A stretch of DNA of 42,652 nucleotides, from NCBI RefSeq assembly GCF_026011795.1, contig NZ_BRVS01000041.1, positions 1-42,652 on the forward strand. The letters run 5' to 3'. Position 1 is the first letter of the stretch; every line of letters starts with the position of its first letter. Below, one piece after another: positions 18,085 through 26,891 of this stretch. The translations under genes and the position numbers were made by a program. The DNA comes from Arthrobacter mangrovi. GTDB taxonomy: Bacteria; Actinomycetota; Actinomycetes; Actinomycetales; Micrococcaceae. The notes beneath the pieces were generated by a model. It did no database searches. It saw nothing but the letters and a program-made list of their open reading frames with translations, and was not told the origin of the DNA.

Positions 18085-19811
18085 CGGCGGCGGTTCCGCC
18101 GCCGGCCCTCGTTGGACCCGAGGTCGCGGGTAAGGGGCTGCGCCAGATAGTCGCCGAGCACCGTGCCGCCGGCCATCGCCAGGATCACGGTCAATGCGCC
18201 GAGCAAGCCGATCATGCCGTTGAACGCCTGCTCGGTGCTGATCGTCAGCTCGTAGATGGCGCGGAAGACCGAGAAGCCCGGAAGCAGGAAGAGCACCGCG
18301 GGAACGGCGACCACCAGCTGCGGGGACCCCAGGCGCAGTCCGACGATCCGCCCGAGGAAACCAATAACGACGGCGGCGACAAACGGGCTGATGCGCGATC
18401 CAAGTCCGGCCAGCAGGACGGCCTCGTAGACCATGAGGCCAACAACGCCTACCAGTGCGGTCGGCAGCAGGACGTTCGCCCGGGTCTGTTCCGTGATGGA
18501 AATTGCGATCGTCGCGACCATCAGCAGGGCGGCCCGGACGATGAAGGGATAGCTGATCCCTCCCTCGACGAAGATTTCGGGCAGGCTGACCCCCGCCAGG
18601 TTTCCGGCAACCAGCCCAACGGCCACGCCCGAGGCAATGGCGGCAAAGGTCAGGAACGCCGAGAGGTAACGCCCCATGGCCGTGACCGGGAAGCCGTTGA
18701 TGGCGTCCTGGGTCGCGGAGACCAGGCGGCCCGTCGGCAGCAGGTAGAGGATCCCTCCGGCGATGACCAGCGCGGGGCTGAGCGGCACGCGCAGCTGGAA
18801 GAAGACCAGCGCCGCGACGGTGGCCAGGCAGGCGCCCACGGCGGTCACGAAGAAGTCCGGGACCCGCCACTTGTTGAGTTTCCGGCCGAGCAGGCCCATC
18901 AGCACCGTGGCGAGCAGCGCCACCAGCCCGGCGAAGATTCCGCCGCCCATGAATCCGGTGATCGCGGCGGAGAACACGCCGCCGGCACCGATGGCCATCC
19001 AGCGCGGGAACGGCTTGGGACGCGAAGTGATCTGCTTCAGCCGCTCCCTGGCCTCGGTCCGGCCCACGCCGCCGTTGACGATGTCCGTCACGAGCTGGTG
19101 CACCGCGGACAGGCCCGCGTAGTTGTTGGTCCACGAGCGCACGACGCGCAGGACGTTCATCGGCACTGTGTCCGGACGGGCGTAGTTGATCACCACGGAT
19201 TGGTTGGTGATGTCCACGTCGACGTCGCGCAGCCCGAAGGCGGCCGTCACCGCGATGATGCTGGATTCGACCTCCAGCGCGCCGGCACCGAACCTCAGCA
19301 TGGTCTCGGCGACGTCGAGGGCGAAGTCCAGCGTGAGGCGCGCCGATGCATCCACCCCGGAGCTCTGCACCAGCGGGTTGGCGTAGGGGCTGCCTGCCAG
19401 GCGCTCGACGATGCTCATCGGGGCCGTCGGAGGGGCCTCCCCTTGCACCAGCTTGCGTAGCATCCGGCGGGCGGCCGCATTGGTCCGCTGCTGGTTCTTG
19501 GGCAGCGGCAGCGGAGCCGTGCCGGCGGGGACCGGCTTGGCTTCCTTCGCCACCGGCCTCTTCGGCAGCTCCGGCTTGCCCCGGTGCCTGTTGTGCCGGC
19601 GGGACTGGACCCTCGCTGCCCGGGGCTGTTGTTTGGTTGCCAACGGACCATCGTCCGTGGATCCGGTGGCAGGACGGCCCGGTCGGGGCTGGCCTGCCGC
19701 GGTCCCGTCGGGAGAGGAACCGGCCTGGTTCACCGGCCTGACGATGGGCAGCATGCCGGCCCGCGGCGTCGTCCCCGACTCCGTGTCCCGCTGACCGTCC
19801 TTCTCCTGCAC
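18081..19811 (-). CDS. ThrE-family threonine/serine exporter
   Basis: A 576-residue protein. The first about 130 residues are disordered, basic and Pro/Arg-rich; then come a cytoplasmic ThrE region (SGVDASARLTLDFALDVAETMLRFGAGALEVE, DVDITNQSVVINYAR) and about ten membrane helices (about 268-560), covering both the ThrE and ThrE_2 parts. The family exports threonine and serine in corynebacteria by proton motive force. The GTG start has GGAGGGG four to five bases upstream, so the long N-terminus seems real. The substrate is by homology only. Confidence 0.9.
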   Translation of the reverse strand: MQEKDGQRDTESGTTPRAGMLPIVRPVNQAGSSPDGTAAGQPRPGRPATGSTDDGPLATKQQPRAARVQSRRHNRHRGKPELPKRPVAKEAKPVPAGTAPLPLPKNQQRTNAAARRMLRKLVQGEAPPTAPMSIVERLAGSPYANPLVQSSGVDASARLTLDFALDVAETMLRFGAGALEVESSIIAVTAAFGLRDVDVDITNQSVVINYARPDTVPMNVLRVVRSWTNNYAGLSAVHQLVTDIVNGGVGRTEARERLKQITSRPKPFPRWMAIGAGGVFSAAITGFMGGGIFAGLVALLATVLMGLLGRKLNKWRVPDFFVTAVGACLATVAALVFFQLRVPLSPALVIAGGILYLLPTGRLVSATQDAINGFPVTAMGRYLSAFLTFAAIASGVAVGLVAGNLAGVSLPEIFVEGGISYPFIVRAALLMVATIAISITEQTRANVLLPTALVGVVGLMVYEAVLLAGLGSRISPFVAAVVIGFLGRIVGLRLGSPQLVVAVPAVLFLLPGFSVFRAIYELTISTEQAFNGMIGLLGALTVILAMAGGTVLGDYLAQPLTRDLGSNEGRRRNRRR

Positions 19812-20041
19812 TGCCCCTCCATTCCTGATGTGTCCCGGCGCTCCCGCCGGGGCCGGATTTCATGGTGACACACCGGCCGGAACCAGAAGTCCGCTTCGGC
19901 CGAGAATCGCATCACACCCGGTCCGGACTCAACCCGGCGCGGCGAATGCCGGCCCTTTTCGCCGGTCTCCATGGACTCATTCTCGTCCTTGCGGCGGACA
20001 AGCGTAAGCATCCGCTCCAAGCCGGCCAGCGGGCGACCCTG

Positions 20042-20050
20042 TGATATAAC
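20042..20050 (+). promoter_or_regulatory. Extended -10 promoter of the OFA transporter
   Basis: TGATATAAC combines a TGN extension with a TATAAC -10 box. It lies 44 bases before the ATG at 20094, which has GGAGG seven bases upstream. There is no good -35, as is usual for extended -10 promoters. Confidence 0.6.
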
Positions 20051-20093
20051 GCACAGTAGTGAATAAACGATCAATCGGCTCGGAGGCATCCGC

Positions 20094-21503
20094 ATGGCTT
20101 GGCTGGACCGCAGGAATTCCGTCGCCCCGCCGGGGTTCAACCGCTGGCTCATCCCGCCGGCAGCCCTCGCCGTCCACCTGTGCATCGGACAGGCCTACGC
20201 GACAAGCGTGTACAAGAACGCCCTGGTTGCGCACTTCGATGCCAGCCTCACCGAGATCGGCGTCATCTTCTCCGTAGCGATTGTCATGCTCGGCCTGTCC
20301 GCGGCCGTCATGGGCACCTGGGTGGACCGGAACGGGCCCCGGAAGGCGATGTTCACGGCGGCGGTCTTCTGGTCCGCGGGGTTCCTCGTCGGCTCGCTCG
20401 GAATCTTCAGCGACCAGCTGTGGCTCGTCTACCTCGGCTACGGGGTGATCGGAGGCATCGGACTGGGCATCGGCTACATCTCCCCCGTTTCGACATTGAT
20501 CAAGTGGTTTCCCGACCGTCCGGGGCTGGCGACGGGCATGGCCATCATGGGCTTCGGCGGCGGGGCGCTGATCGCCAGCCCGCTCTCAGGCGCCCTGCTC
20601 CAGTTCTACGATCCGTCCTTCGACGGCACCCCCGGCTGGGTCGCCAGCGGAGACGCCGTCGGCAAGCTCTTCCTGACCTTCGCCGTCGTCTATTTCCTGT
20701 ACATGATGTTCGGGGCGATGACCATCAAAGTGCCCGCCGATGGCTGGAAGCCCGCCGGCTTCGATCCCTCCAAGGTGAAAGCGAAGGAGCTGGTCACGAC
20801 CGCCAACGTCTCGGCACGCAATGCCATCCGCACCCGGCAGTTCTGGCTGGTCTGGATTGCGCTGTTCTGCAACGTCACCGCCGGCATCGGCATCCTCGAG
20901 CAGGCCTCGCCGATGATCCAGGACTTTTTCAGGCAGGCCGACGGGAGTTCCCTCGTCACCGCGGCCGTGGCGGGAGGATTCGTCGGGCTGCTGTCCATCG
21001 GCAACATGGCCGGCCGGTTCGCGTGGTCAACCACCTCCGACTACATCGGCCGCAAGAACATCTACATGATCTACCTCGGCGTTGGCGCGGTGCTCTACGT
21101 GGTCCTGGCCCTGTTCGGCCACTCCGCCACCTCCCTCTACGTGCTGCTTGCCTTCGTGATCATCAGCTTCTACGGCGGCGGATTCTCGACCGTTCCCGCC
21201 TACCTGCGCGACCTCTTCGGCACCTTCCAGGTCGGCGCCATCCACGGCCGGCTGCTGACGGCTTGGTCCGCTGCCGGCATCGCGGGGCCACTGATTGTCA
21301 ACGCCTTCCTCGACGCTCAGGGCAAGCCGGGCGAACTGACGGCGGCGGCCTACCAGCCGGCCCTGTTGACGATGGTCGGCCTGCTGGTGCTGGGATTCGC
21401 CGCCAACCTGCTCGTCAAACCGGTCGACCCCAAACACCATGAACCGGTCCCCGCGGAGCCCGCGCAGCTCGACGCCGCCGCGGCAGGAAAGGACAGTCAC
21501 TGA
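20094..21503 (+). CDS. OFA-family MFS transporter
   Basis: A 469-residue, 12-helix major facilitator of the OFA (oxalate/formate antiporter) family. The family features are the early HLCIGQAYATSVYKN segment, MGTWVDRNGPRKAMF in loop 2-3, GIGLGIGYISPVSTLIKWFPDRPGLATG, and RNAIRTRQFWLVWIALF after the central loop. Substrates in the family are small carboxylates; this one's substrate is unknown. The ATG at 20094 has a strong GGAGG. The stop overlaps the start of a 33-residue membrane peptide as ATGA, so both are made together. Confidence 0.92.
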   Translation: MAWLDRRNSVAPPGFNRWLIPPAALAVHLCIGQAYATSVYKNALVAHFDASLTEIGVIFSVAIVMLGLSAAVMGTWVDRNGPRKAMFTAAVFWSAGFLVGSLGIFSDQLWLVYLGYGVIGGIGLGIGYISPVSTLIKWFPDRPGLATGMAIMGFGGGALIASPLSGALLQFYDPSFDGTPGWVASGDAVGKLFLTFAVVYFLYMMFGAMTIKVPADGWKPAGFDPSKVKAKELVTTANVSARNAIRTRQFWLVWIALFCNVTAGIGILEQASPMIQDFFRQADGSSLVTAAVAGGFVGLLSIGNMAGRFAWSTTSDYIGRKNIYMIYLGVGAVLYVVLALFGHSATSLYVLLAFVIISFYGGGFSTVPAYLRDLFGTFQVGAIHGRLLTAWSAAGIAGPLIVNAFLDAQGKPGELTAAAYQPALLTMVGLLVLGFAANLLVKPVDPKHHEPVPAEPAQLDAAAAGKDSH

Positions 21504-21604
21504 TGAAGAAGGCCCAGGTGGCAGCAGGCTGGCTGCTGGTCGGCATCCCGCTGCTCTACGGAGTCGCGCAGACGCTGATGAAGGCATCCGCGCTCTTCGG
21601 GTAG
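21503..21604 (+). CDS. MFS transporter small subunit (33 residues)
   Basis: A 33-residue peptide, starting MKKAQVAAGWLLVGIPLLYG and ending QTLMKASALFG. It has two basic residues then a single hydrophobic helix. The ATG overlaps the OFA transporter's TGA by 1 base (ATGA), so it is translated by re-initiation and probably at equal level. Small one-helix proteins encoded directly after OFA-type transporters are known as the MFS transporter small subunit; the sequence fits that family. It likely sits against the transporter in the membrane; its effect on transport is not known. Confidence 0.85.
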   Translation: MKKAQVAAGWLLVGIPLLYGVAQTLMKASALFG

Positions 21605-21641
21605 ACGCGCGGGAGGTGCCGCGCCAGTCCGCCTCGCTCCC

Positions 21642-21669
21642 TTGACACCCTCGGGCGCCGCCCTAACGT
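21642..21669 (+). promoter_or_regulatory. Possible promoter of the lipase-maturation-factor gene
   Basis: TTGACA (21642-21647), a perfect -35, is followed after 16 bp by TAACGT (21664-21669), a weak -10. The start of transcription would fall very close to the ATG at 21680. Confidence 0.45.
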
Positions 21670-21679
21670 GGAGAGTGCG

Positions 21680-23089
21680 ATGGATTGGTTGGAGGCCGAC
21701 GGATTCGAAGTGGCGCGGCAGGTACTGCAGCGCGGCATCGCCGCGGTCTATGCGATCGCATTCCTCTCCGCGGTAGCGCAGTTCCGGGTACTGCTCGGTG
21801 AACACGGACTGCTGCCTGTACCCCGCTACCTGGCCCGGACCTCTGCCCGCGGACCCACGCTCTTCCGCTGGCGCTACTCGGACGGGCTGCTGCTGGCGGT
21901 GGCCTGGACGGGGGCGGTCGTCGCACTGCTGCTGGTGGCCGGCTTGCCGCAGGCGGGGCCGCCGTGGCTTCCCATGGCGGCGTTCCTGCTGCTGTGGGGC
22001 CTCTACATGTCGATCGTCAACGTCGGACAGACCTTCTACGGCTTCGGTTGGGAAACGCTGCTGCTCGAGGCCGGCTTCCTCGCGGCCTTCCTGGGCTCCA
22101 ACGATATCGCGCCGCCGGTCACGGTGCTGTGGCTGTTCATATGGCTGGCCTTCCGGCTGGAGTTCGGAGCCGGCATGATCAAAATCCGCGGCGACCGGGT
22201 CTGGCGGGACCTGACGGCCCTGTACTACCACCACGAGACGCAGCCGATGCCGAACCCGGGCAGCTGGTTCTTCCACCACCTGCCCAAGCCGCTGCACAAG
22301 GTGGAGGTGGCCGGCAACCACTTCGCCCAGCTCGTCGTTCCGTTCTTCCTGTTCTTCCCCCAGCCGATCGGCAGCATCGCCGCCGCCATCCTGATCATCA
22401 CCCAGCTGTGGCTGGTGCTCTCCGGCAATTTCGCCTGGCTGAACTGGCTGACCATCATCATCGCCTCCGCAGCCCTGGGCGATCGCGCCATCGCCGCCGT
22501 CCTTCCCGGAGATCCTGCCCTGACGCCGGACTACGGCCCCACCCCGCTCTGGTTCACCGTCGTCGTCCTCGCCGTCACTGCGCTGATGGTAGTGCTGAGC
22601 TACTGGCCGGCCCGCAACCTGTTCGCCAAGCGCCAGCTGATGAATGCCAGCTTCAACCGCTGGCACCTCGCCAACGCCTACGGCGCCTTCGGCAGCATTA
22701 CCCGCGAGCGCTTCGAGATCGTCGTCGAAGGAACTCTCGACGGCGACCGGTGGGAGGAATACCAGTTCAAGGGCAAGCCCGGCGACCCGCGGCGGCTGCC
22801 GCGCCAGTTCGCGCCCTACCACCTGCGACTGGACTGGCTGATGTGGTTCCTGGCCCTCGGCGTCCCGGGCGATAGCTGGTTCATCCCCCTGCTGCGCAGG
22901 CTGCTGGCCGCGGATCCGCGCACGCTGCGGATGCTCCGCCGGGACCCGTTCGACGGCGCTGCGCCGAAGCAGGTCCGCGCCCGGGTGTTCCATTACCGCT
23001 ACTCGACCTGGTCGGAGCTGCGCCGCACGGGCCAGTGGTGGGTCCGCCGGCCGGTCGGCCTGCTGGTTGCCCCGACCAGCCGGCTTTGA
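21680..23089 (+). CDS. Lipase maturation factor family membrane protein
   Basis: A 469-residue protein with about eight to ten membrane helices, similar to eukaryotic LMF1/LMF2 and their bacterial relatives. The conserved parts are GFGWETLLLEAGFLAAFLG, RLEFGAGMIKIRGD.VWRDLTAL, YHHETQPMPNPGSWFFHH, and the C-terminal ITRERFEIVVEGT through APYHLRLDWLMWF. Eukaryotic LMF1 helps lipases fold in the ER; the bacterial role is undefined. ATG 21680 has GGAG six bases upstream and is preferred over a GTG four codons earlier. A TTGACA-like promoter lies just upstream. Confidence 0.9.
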   Translation: MDWLEADGFEVARQVLQRGIAAVYAIAFLSAVAQFRVLLGEHGLLPVPRYLARTSARGPTLFRWRYSDGLLLAVAWTGAVVALLLVAGLPQAGPPWLPMAAFLLLWGLYMSIVNVGQTFYGFGWETLLLEAGFLAAFLGSNDIAPPVTVLWLFIWLAFRLEFGAGMIKIRGDRVWRDLTALYYHHETQPMPNPGSWFFHHLPKPLHKVEVAGNHFAQLVVPFFLFFPQPIGSIAAAILIITQLWLVLSGNFAWLNWLTIIIASAALGDRAIAAVLPGDPALTPDYGPTPLWFTVVVLAVTALMVVLSYWPARNLFAKRQLMNASFNRWHLANAYGAFGSITRERFEIVVEGTLDGDRWEEYQFKGKPGDPRRLPRQFAPYHLRLDWLMWFLALGVPGDSWFIPLLRRLLAADPRTLRMLRRDPFDGAAPKQVRARVFHYRYSTWSELRRTGQWWVRRPVGLLVAPTSRL

Positions 23090-23092
23090 CGC

Positions 23093-23129
23093 CCCGGCGG
23101 CCGGAGCGCGGGCCGGCCGCGGCGCCGGG
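23093..23129. terminator. Bidirectional terminator
   Basis: CCCGGC and GGCCGG (23093-23104) pair with CCGGCC (23113-23118) and GCCGGG (23124-23129), with a 5-base bulge. It fills the gap between two convergent genes. Confidence 0.6.
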
Positions 23130-24140
23130 CTAGGCCAGCCCGAACATCCTCGCGAGGCGGCGGTCGGCCGCGGCCAGCGCACCGGTGTCGAAGGTGTTCG
23201 TGGTGACCATCAGCTCGTCGGCCCCGGTCGCTTCCAGCAGCCGGCCGAGCCGTTCCGCCACCGCCGCCTCCGTTCCTGCCACCGACGCGGACAGCGATTC
23301 CGCCACCAGCTGCTGCTGGCGCGGCGACATCCCCACCTGCCTGATGGCCTCGACCGGCGCCAGCGGCGGGAACTCCCCGCGGGTCCGGGACTGCGCCATC
23401 GCCCACGCCTCCGGCAACAGCAGTTCTTCGGCCGCGTCCGCGCTGTCCGCCACCGCCACGTTCGCCGAGACGATGATGTACGGCTCGGAGTAGTAGGCGG
23501 ACGGCCGGAAGTTCCGCCGGTAGCGTTCCAGTGCGCCGAGGACCGGCGCGGAGGCGCGCCCGCTGAAGGCCGGACCTCCCACAACGACGGCGAGGCCCGC
23601 CTTGGCGGCGGTGTCCACTCCCTTTCCGGTCGCCAGCACGAACGGCGGCGTTGCCCCGCCATCCTCCGGACGGGCCGTGATGGCCGCGCCTCCCGCCAGA
23701 TAGGCCAGCAGTTCCGCGAGGTCGTCGGCGAACGCGTCGGCGGCATCCCGGTCCTGGCGCAAGGCGGCCCGGACCGCCGGGGTGAAGCCGACGGACCGCC
23801 CCAGACCCAGGTCGATGCGTCCGGGAAAAAGAGCCTGCAGGGTTGCCGCCTGCTCCGCGACGATAAGGGGCTGGTGGTTCGGCAGCATGACTCCCCCGGA
23901 GCCGATGCGGATGCGCGTGGTCCGCGCCGCCGCAGCCGCCATCAGGACCGTCGGCGCGGAACCCGCAATCCCGGGAACCCCGTGGTGCTCGGCGACCCAG
24001 AAGCGGTGGTAGCCGAGCCGCTCGGCCCGCTGGGCCCGCGCCACGGTGGCGTTCAGGGCGTCCGCGGCGGTTTGGCCCTCGCGGGCGTTGGCTCGGTCCA
24101 GGATGGAGAGGGGGATCGACGGTAGCTGCACACTTGGCAC
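23130..24140 (-). CDS. LLM-class flavin-dependent oxidoreductase
   Basis: A bacterial-luciferase-like TIM-barrel protein of about 336 residues. The family marks are LPSIPLSILDRA at the start, GYHRFWVAEHHGVPGIAGSAPTVL, RIRIGSGGVMLPNH, PGRIDLGLGRSVG, and TGADELMVTTNTFD near the end. Such enzymes use FMN or F420 to oxidise varied organics; the substrate is unknown. Two GTG codons can start it (24140 or 24131); neither has a clear ribosome binding site. It is divergent from a second LLM enzyme across about 130 bp. Confidence 0.9.
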   Translation of the reverse strand: MPSVQLPSIPLSILDRANAREGQTAADALNATVARAQRAERLGYHRFWVAEHHGVPGIAGSAPTVLMAAAAARTTRIRIGSGGVMLPNHQPLIVAEQAATLQALFPGRIDLGLGRSVGFTPAVRAALRQDRDAADAFADDLAELLAYLAGGAAITARPEDGGATPPFVLATGKGVDTAAKAGLAVVVGGPAFSGRASAPVLGALERYRRNFRPSAYYSEPYIIVSANVAVADSADAAEELLLPEAWAMAQSRTRGEFPPLAPVEAIRQVGMSPRQQQLVAESLSASVAGTEAAVAERLGRLLEATGADELMVTTNTFDTGALAAADRRLARMFGLA

Positions 24141-24226
24141 AACGCCGCGCCGCCGAGGGTATTCCTGCCGGCCGTCCCGCCGGCGGTGTCCGATGGAATA
24201 GCCCGTGCCCGCGCGAAGTTCAATAA

Positions 24227-24240
24227 GATGCAAATGCATC
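24227..24240. promoter_or_regulatory. Inverted repeat between divergent LLM genes
   Basis: GATGCA-AA-TGCATC is a perfect 14-bp palindrome set in an AT-rich pocket, 29 bp before the second LLM gene. It is a likely operator; no regulator gene is adjacent. Confidence 0.5.
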
Positions 24241-24268
24241 AACCATTCGACAGAAAGGCCCCGTTTCC

Positions 24269-25306
24269 GTGGCACAGACTCTTGAACTCGGCCTGGACAC
24301 CTTCGGCGATGTCACCGCGGGACCCGAGGGCGCCCTCCTGCCGCACGACCAGGTCATCCGCAACGTGATTGCGGAGGCGGTCCTCGCGGACCAAGTCGGC
24401 CTGGACTTCATCGGCATCGGAGAACACCACCGCCAGGACTTCGCCGTCTCCGCCCCGGACGTTGTGCTGGCCGCCATCGCCGGCCAAACCAAGCGCATCC
24501 GCCTCGGTTCGGCGGTGACCGTGCTGAGTTCCGACGACCCGGTGCGGGTGTTCCAGCGCTTCTCCACCCTCGACGCCGCCTCCAGCGGCCGCGCCGAAGT
24601 CATCCTCGGCCGCGGTTCCTTCACCGAATCCTTCCCGCTGTTCGGGCTGGACCTGGCAGACTATGACCTGCTCTTTGACGAGAAGCTCCAGCTCTTTACG
24701 GAACTGCTCAAGGAGGAGCCCGTCACGTGGGCCGGCCGCACCCGCCCCCGGCTGGACAACAAGCGGATTTATCCGCCCACGGGCTCGGGCAGGCTGCCGG
24801 CCTGGATCGCCGTCGGCGGGACCCCGGAATCCGTGGTCCGCGCCGCGCATTACGGGCTGCCGCTGATGCTCGCCATCATCGGCGGCGCCCCCATGAACTT
24901 CGCCCCGTTCACCGATCTCTACCATCGGGCCCTCGACCAGTTCGGCCGGCCGCGGCTGCCCATCGGCGCGCACTCCCCCGGCTACATCGCAGCCACGGAC
25001 GAGCAGGCGCGCGAGGAAATGTGGCTGCCCTATGCGGACATGCAGGAGCGGATCGGCCGCGAGCGCGGCTGGAGCCGGATGAGCCGCGCCCAGTTCGAGG
25101 CGGAGGCAGGCCCGGACGGCGCGCTCTTCGTCGGCTCCCCGGAAACGGTTGCCGCCAAGATCGCCAAAGTCGCCAAGGGCCTGGGCCTGAGCCGCTTCGA
25201 CCTGAAGTACAGCCTCGGCACCCTGCCCCACGAAAAGCTGATGGCCAGCATCGAGCTCTACGGCACCAAGGTTGCACCTCTGGTCCGCGAGCTGCTTGCC
25301 GGTTGA
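24269..25306 (+). CDS. LLM-class flavin-dependent oxidoreductase
   Basis: A 345-residue luciferase-like oxidoreductase, a different subgroup from its divergent neighbour. The LELGLDTFGDV start, FIGIGEHHRQDFAVSAPDVVLAA, LSSDDPVRVFQRFSTLDA, GRGSFTESFPLFG and the late FVGSPETVAAKIA are typical of the subgroup related to PDB 2I7G. FMN is the likely cofactor; substrate unknown. The GTG start has GAAAGG about nine bases upstream. It ends at a very strong terminator shared with the MHS transporter. Confidence 0.9.
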   Translation: MAQTLELGLDTFGDVTAGPEGALLPHDQVIRNVIAEAVLADQVGLDFIGIGEHHRQDFAVSAPDVVLAAIAGQTKRIRLGSAVTVLSSDDPVRVFQRFSTLDAASSGRAEVILGRGSFTESFPLFGLDLADYDLLFDEKLQLFTELLKEEPVTWAGRTRPRLDNKRIYPPTGSGRLPAWIAVGGTPESVVRAAHYGLPLMLAIIGGAPMNFAPFTDLYHRALDQFGRPRLPIGAHSPGYIAATDEQAREEMWLPYADMQERIGRERGWSRMSRAQFEAEAGPDGALFVGSPETVAAKIAKVAKGLGLSRFDLKYSLGTLPHEKLMASIELYGTKVAPLVRELLAG

Positions 25307-25339
25307 TCCACGCCGCGCTCCTCAGGAGCACTTAAACCA

Positions 25340-25386
25340 ACGACGCCGGGAGGAAACTTCGCTGCGAAGCCTCCTCCCGGCGTCGT
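25340..25386. terminator. Strong bidirectional terminator
   Basis: A perfect 15-bp stem (25340-25354 with 25372-25386, GC-rich core CGCCGGGAGGA) is capped by a second stem CTTCG-CTG-CGAAG (25357-25369). It separates the convergent LLM and MHS transporter genes. Confidence 0.9.
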
Positions 25387-25405
25387 ACGCGCAGGTTGCG
25401 GGCGG

Positions 25406-26728
25406 CTAGACGGTGACCGCCTGGCGCTTGCCCAGCTCGGCGGTGGGAACCCTGTAGGTTTCGCGGGCGGTCAGCGCGGAGACAGCGGCGACGGCACAGA
25501 TCGCGGCGGTGAAGAGGCTGGTGGCGACCCAGCCGCCTTCCTGGATACCGCCCATGGCGGCCACGATGGACGGAGCGAAGCCGGCCATCAGGAAGCCCAG
25601 CTGGGTGCCGATCGCCAGGCCGGAGAACCGGACCTTGGCGCTGAACATTTCGGCATAGAACGAAGGCCACACCGCGTTGGCGGCCGCGTAGGCGCAGGAG
25701 AAGGTCAGCACGGACAGCGCGAACTGCAGCAACATGTTGCCCGACTCCATCGACAGCAGGTAGAAGGGCATGAATACGGCGCTGCCGACGGCCCCGTAGA
25801 TGAAGACCGGCTTGCGGCCGATCCGGTCCGCGATGGTGCCGAAAAGCGGCTGCGTGAACAGGGCGCCGGCATTGCCTGCGACCACGAGCCAGAGCGTGAT
25901 GCCCTCGTCGACATTGCCGACCTCCGAGCCGTACTTGATAGCCAGGGTGCCGTAGACGGTGGAGACGGCGGCGATGAACGCGCAGCAGATCACGCGGAGC
26001 ACGTCGCGCCAGTGGTTCTTCAGCAGCACGCCGACGGGCAGCTTGGCGATCTCGTTGTTGGCCTTGGCCGCCTCGAACGTGGGGGTCTCGTGCAGCGAGC
26101 GGCGGATGAAGTAGGTGACCAGGACGACGATCGCCGAGAGCCAGAACGGAATGCGCCAGCCGATGCCGTACTTGATCTCGTCCGGCAGCGCGACCACCGG
26201 GATGAAGACGAGAGCGGCGAGGATCTGGCCGCCCTGGGTGCCGGTAAGGGTCCAGGAGGTGAAGAAGGAACGGCGGTTGTCCGGGGCGTGCTCCAGGGTC
26301 AGCGAGCTGGCACCCGCCTGCTCGCCGGCCGCGGACAAGCCCTGCATCAGGCGGCAGAGCACCAGGATCGCGGGCGCCCACCAGCCGATGGTGTTGAAGT
26401 CCGGGATGCAGCCGATGATGAACGTTGCGGCGCCCATCATGACCAGCGTGAACATCAGGACCTTCTGGCGGCCGATCCGGTCGCCGAAGTGGCCCACGAA
26501 GACGGCACCGATGGGCCGGGCGATGTAGGCAAAGCCGAAGGTGGCCAGCGACATGATGCTGGCCTGGGCGCTTTCGTCCGGGAAGAACACATGCGGGAAG
26601 ATCAGCGCGGCGGCGGATCCGAATATGAAGAAGTCGTAGTACTCGACCGCGCTGCCCATAAAGCTGGCCAGCGCCGCCTTTTTGGGAGTCCGCGCGTGTT
26701 CCACGCTCTCCTGCATCGGTGCACTCAT
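25406..26728 (-). CDS. MHS-family MFS transporter, likely shikimate importer
   Basis: A 440-residue, 12-helix transporter of the metabolite:H+ symporter group. Its signatures are ASFMGSAVEYYDFFIFGSAAAL, RPIGAVFVGHFGDRIGRQKVL, GEQAGASSLTLEHAP, and SWTLTGTQGGQILAALV, as in ShiA and related shikimate, dicarboxylate and aromatic-acid carriers. I chose ATG 26728, with AAGGA six bases upstream, over a start 18 codons earlier. It is divergent from quinate/shikimate dehydrogenase and faces one of the twin operators, so shikimate or quinate uptake is the best guess; this is from context. Confidence 0.88.
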   Translation of the reverse strand: MSAPMQESVEHARTPKKAALASFMGSAVEYYDFFIFGSAAALIFPHVFFPDESAQASIMSLATFGFAYIARPIGAVFVGHFGDRIGRQKVLMFTLVMMGAATFIIGCIPDFNTIGWWAPAILVLCRLMQGLSAAGEQAGASSLTLEHAPDNRRSFFTSWTLTGTQGGQILAALVFIPVVALPDEIKYGIGWRIPFWLSAIVVLVTYFIRRSLHETPTFEAAKANNEIAKLPVGVLLKNHWRDVLRVICCAFIAAVSTVYGTLAIKYGSEVGNVDEGITLWLVVAGNAGALFTQPLFGTIADRIGRKPVFIYGAVGSAVFMPFYLLSMESGNMLLQFALSVLTFSCAYAAANAVWPSFYAEMFSAKVRFSGLAIGTQLGFLMAGFAPSIVAAMGGIQEGGWVATSLFTAAICAVAAVSALTARETYRVPTAELGKRQAVTV

Positions 26729-26790
26729 GAGAAGTCCTTGGTGTACGGGGAGGTTTGGGGTCCGGCAGCTCGAAGGCGTCACCGGGACAA

Positions 26791-26811
26791 GTTGTGCGCC
26801 ATACGCACAAC
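26791..26811. promoter_or_regulatory. Operator A of the shikimate module (IclR-type)
   Basis: GTTGTGCG-N5-CGCACAAC is a perfect 8-5-8 inverted repeat 63 bp before the MHS transporter start. It is part of a 37-bp element (26792-26828) that recurs 98 bp away. It is a probable binding site for the IclR regulator encoded downstream. Confidence 0.7.
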
Positions 26812-26891
26812 TGCGCGTAGATCGAACACTGAGTAAAGGTAGCGCGTATCACAGCAGCCCGCAAGGCCGGCAAAAACAGTCCGGCTAGCTA

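Noticed and set aside
17191-19863. An 890-codon minus-strand frame across two genes
   Set aside because: It is a shadow of the siderophore-interacting protein and thrE-like genes and has low-complexity composition.
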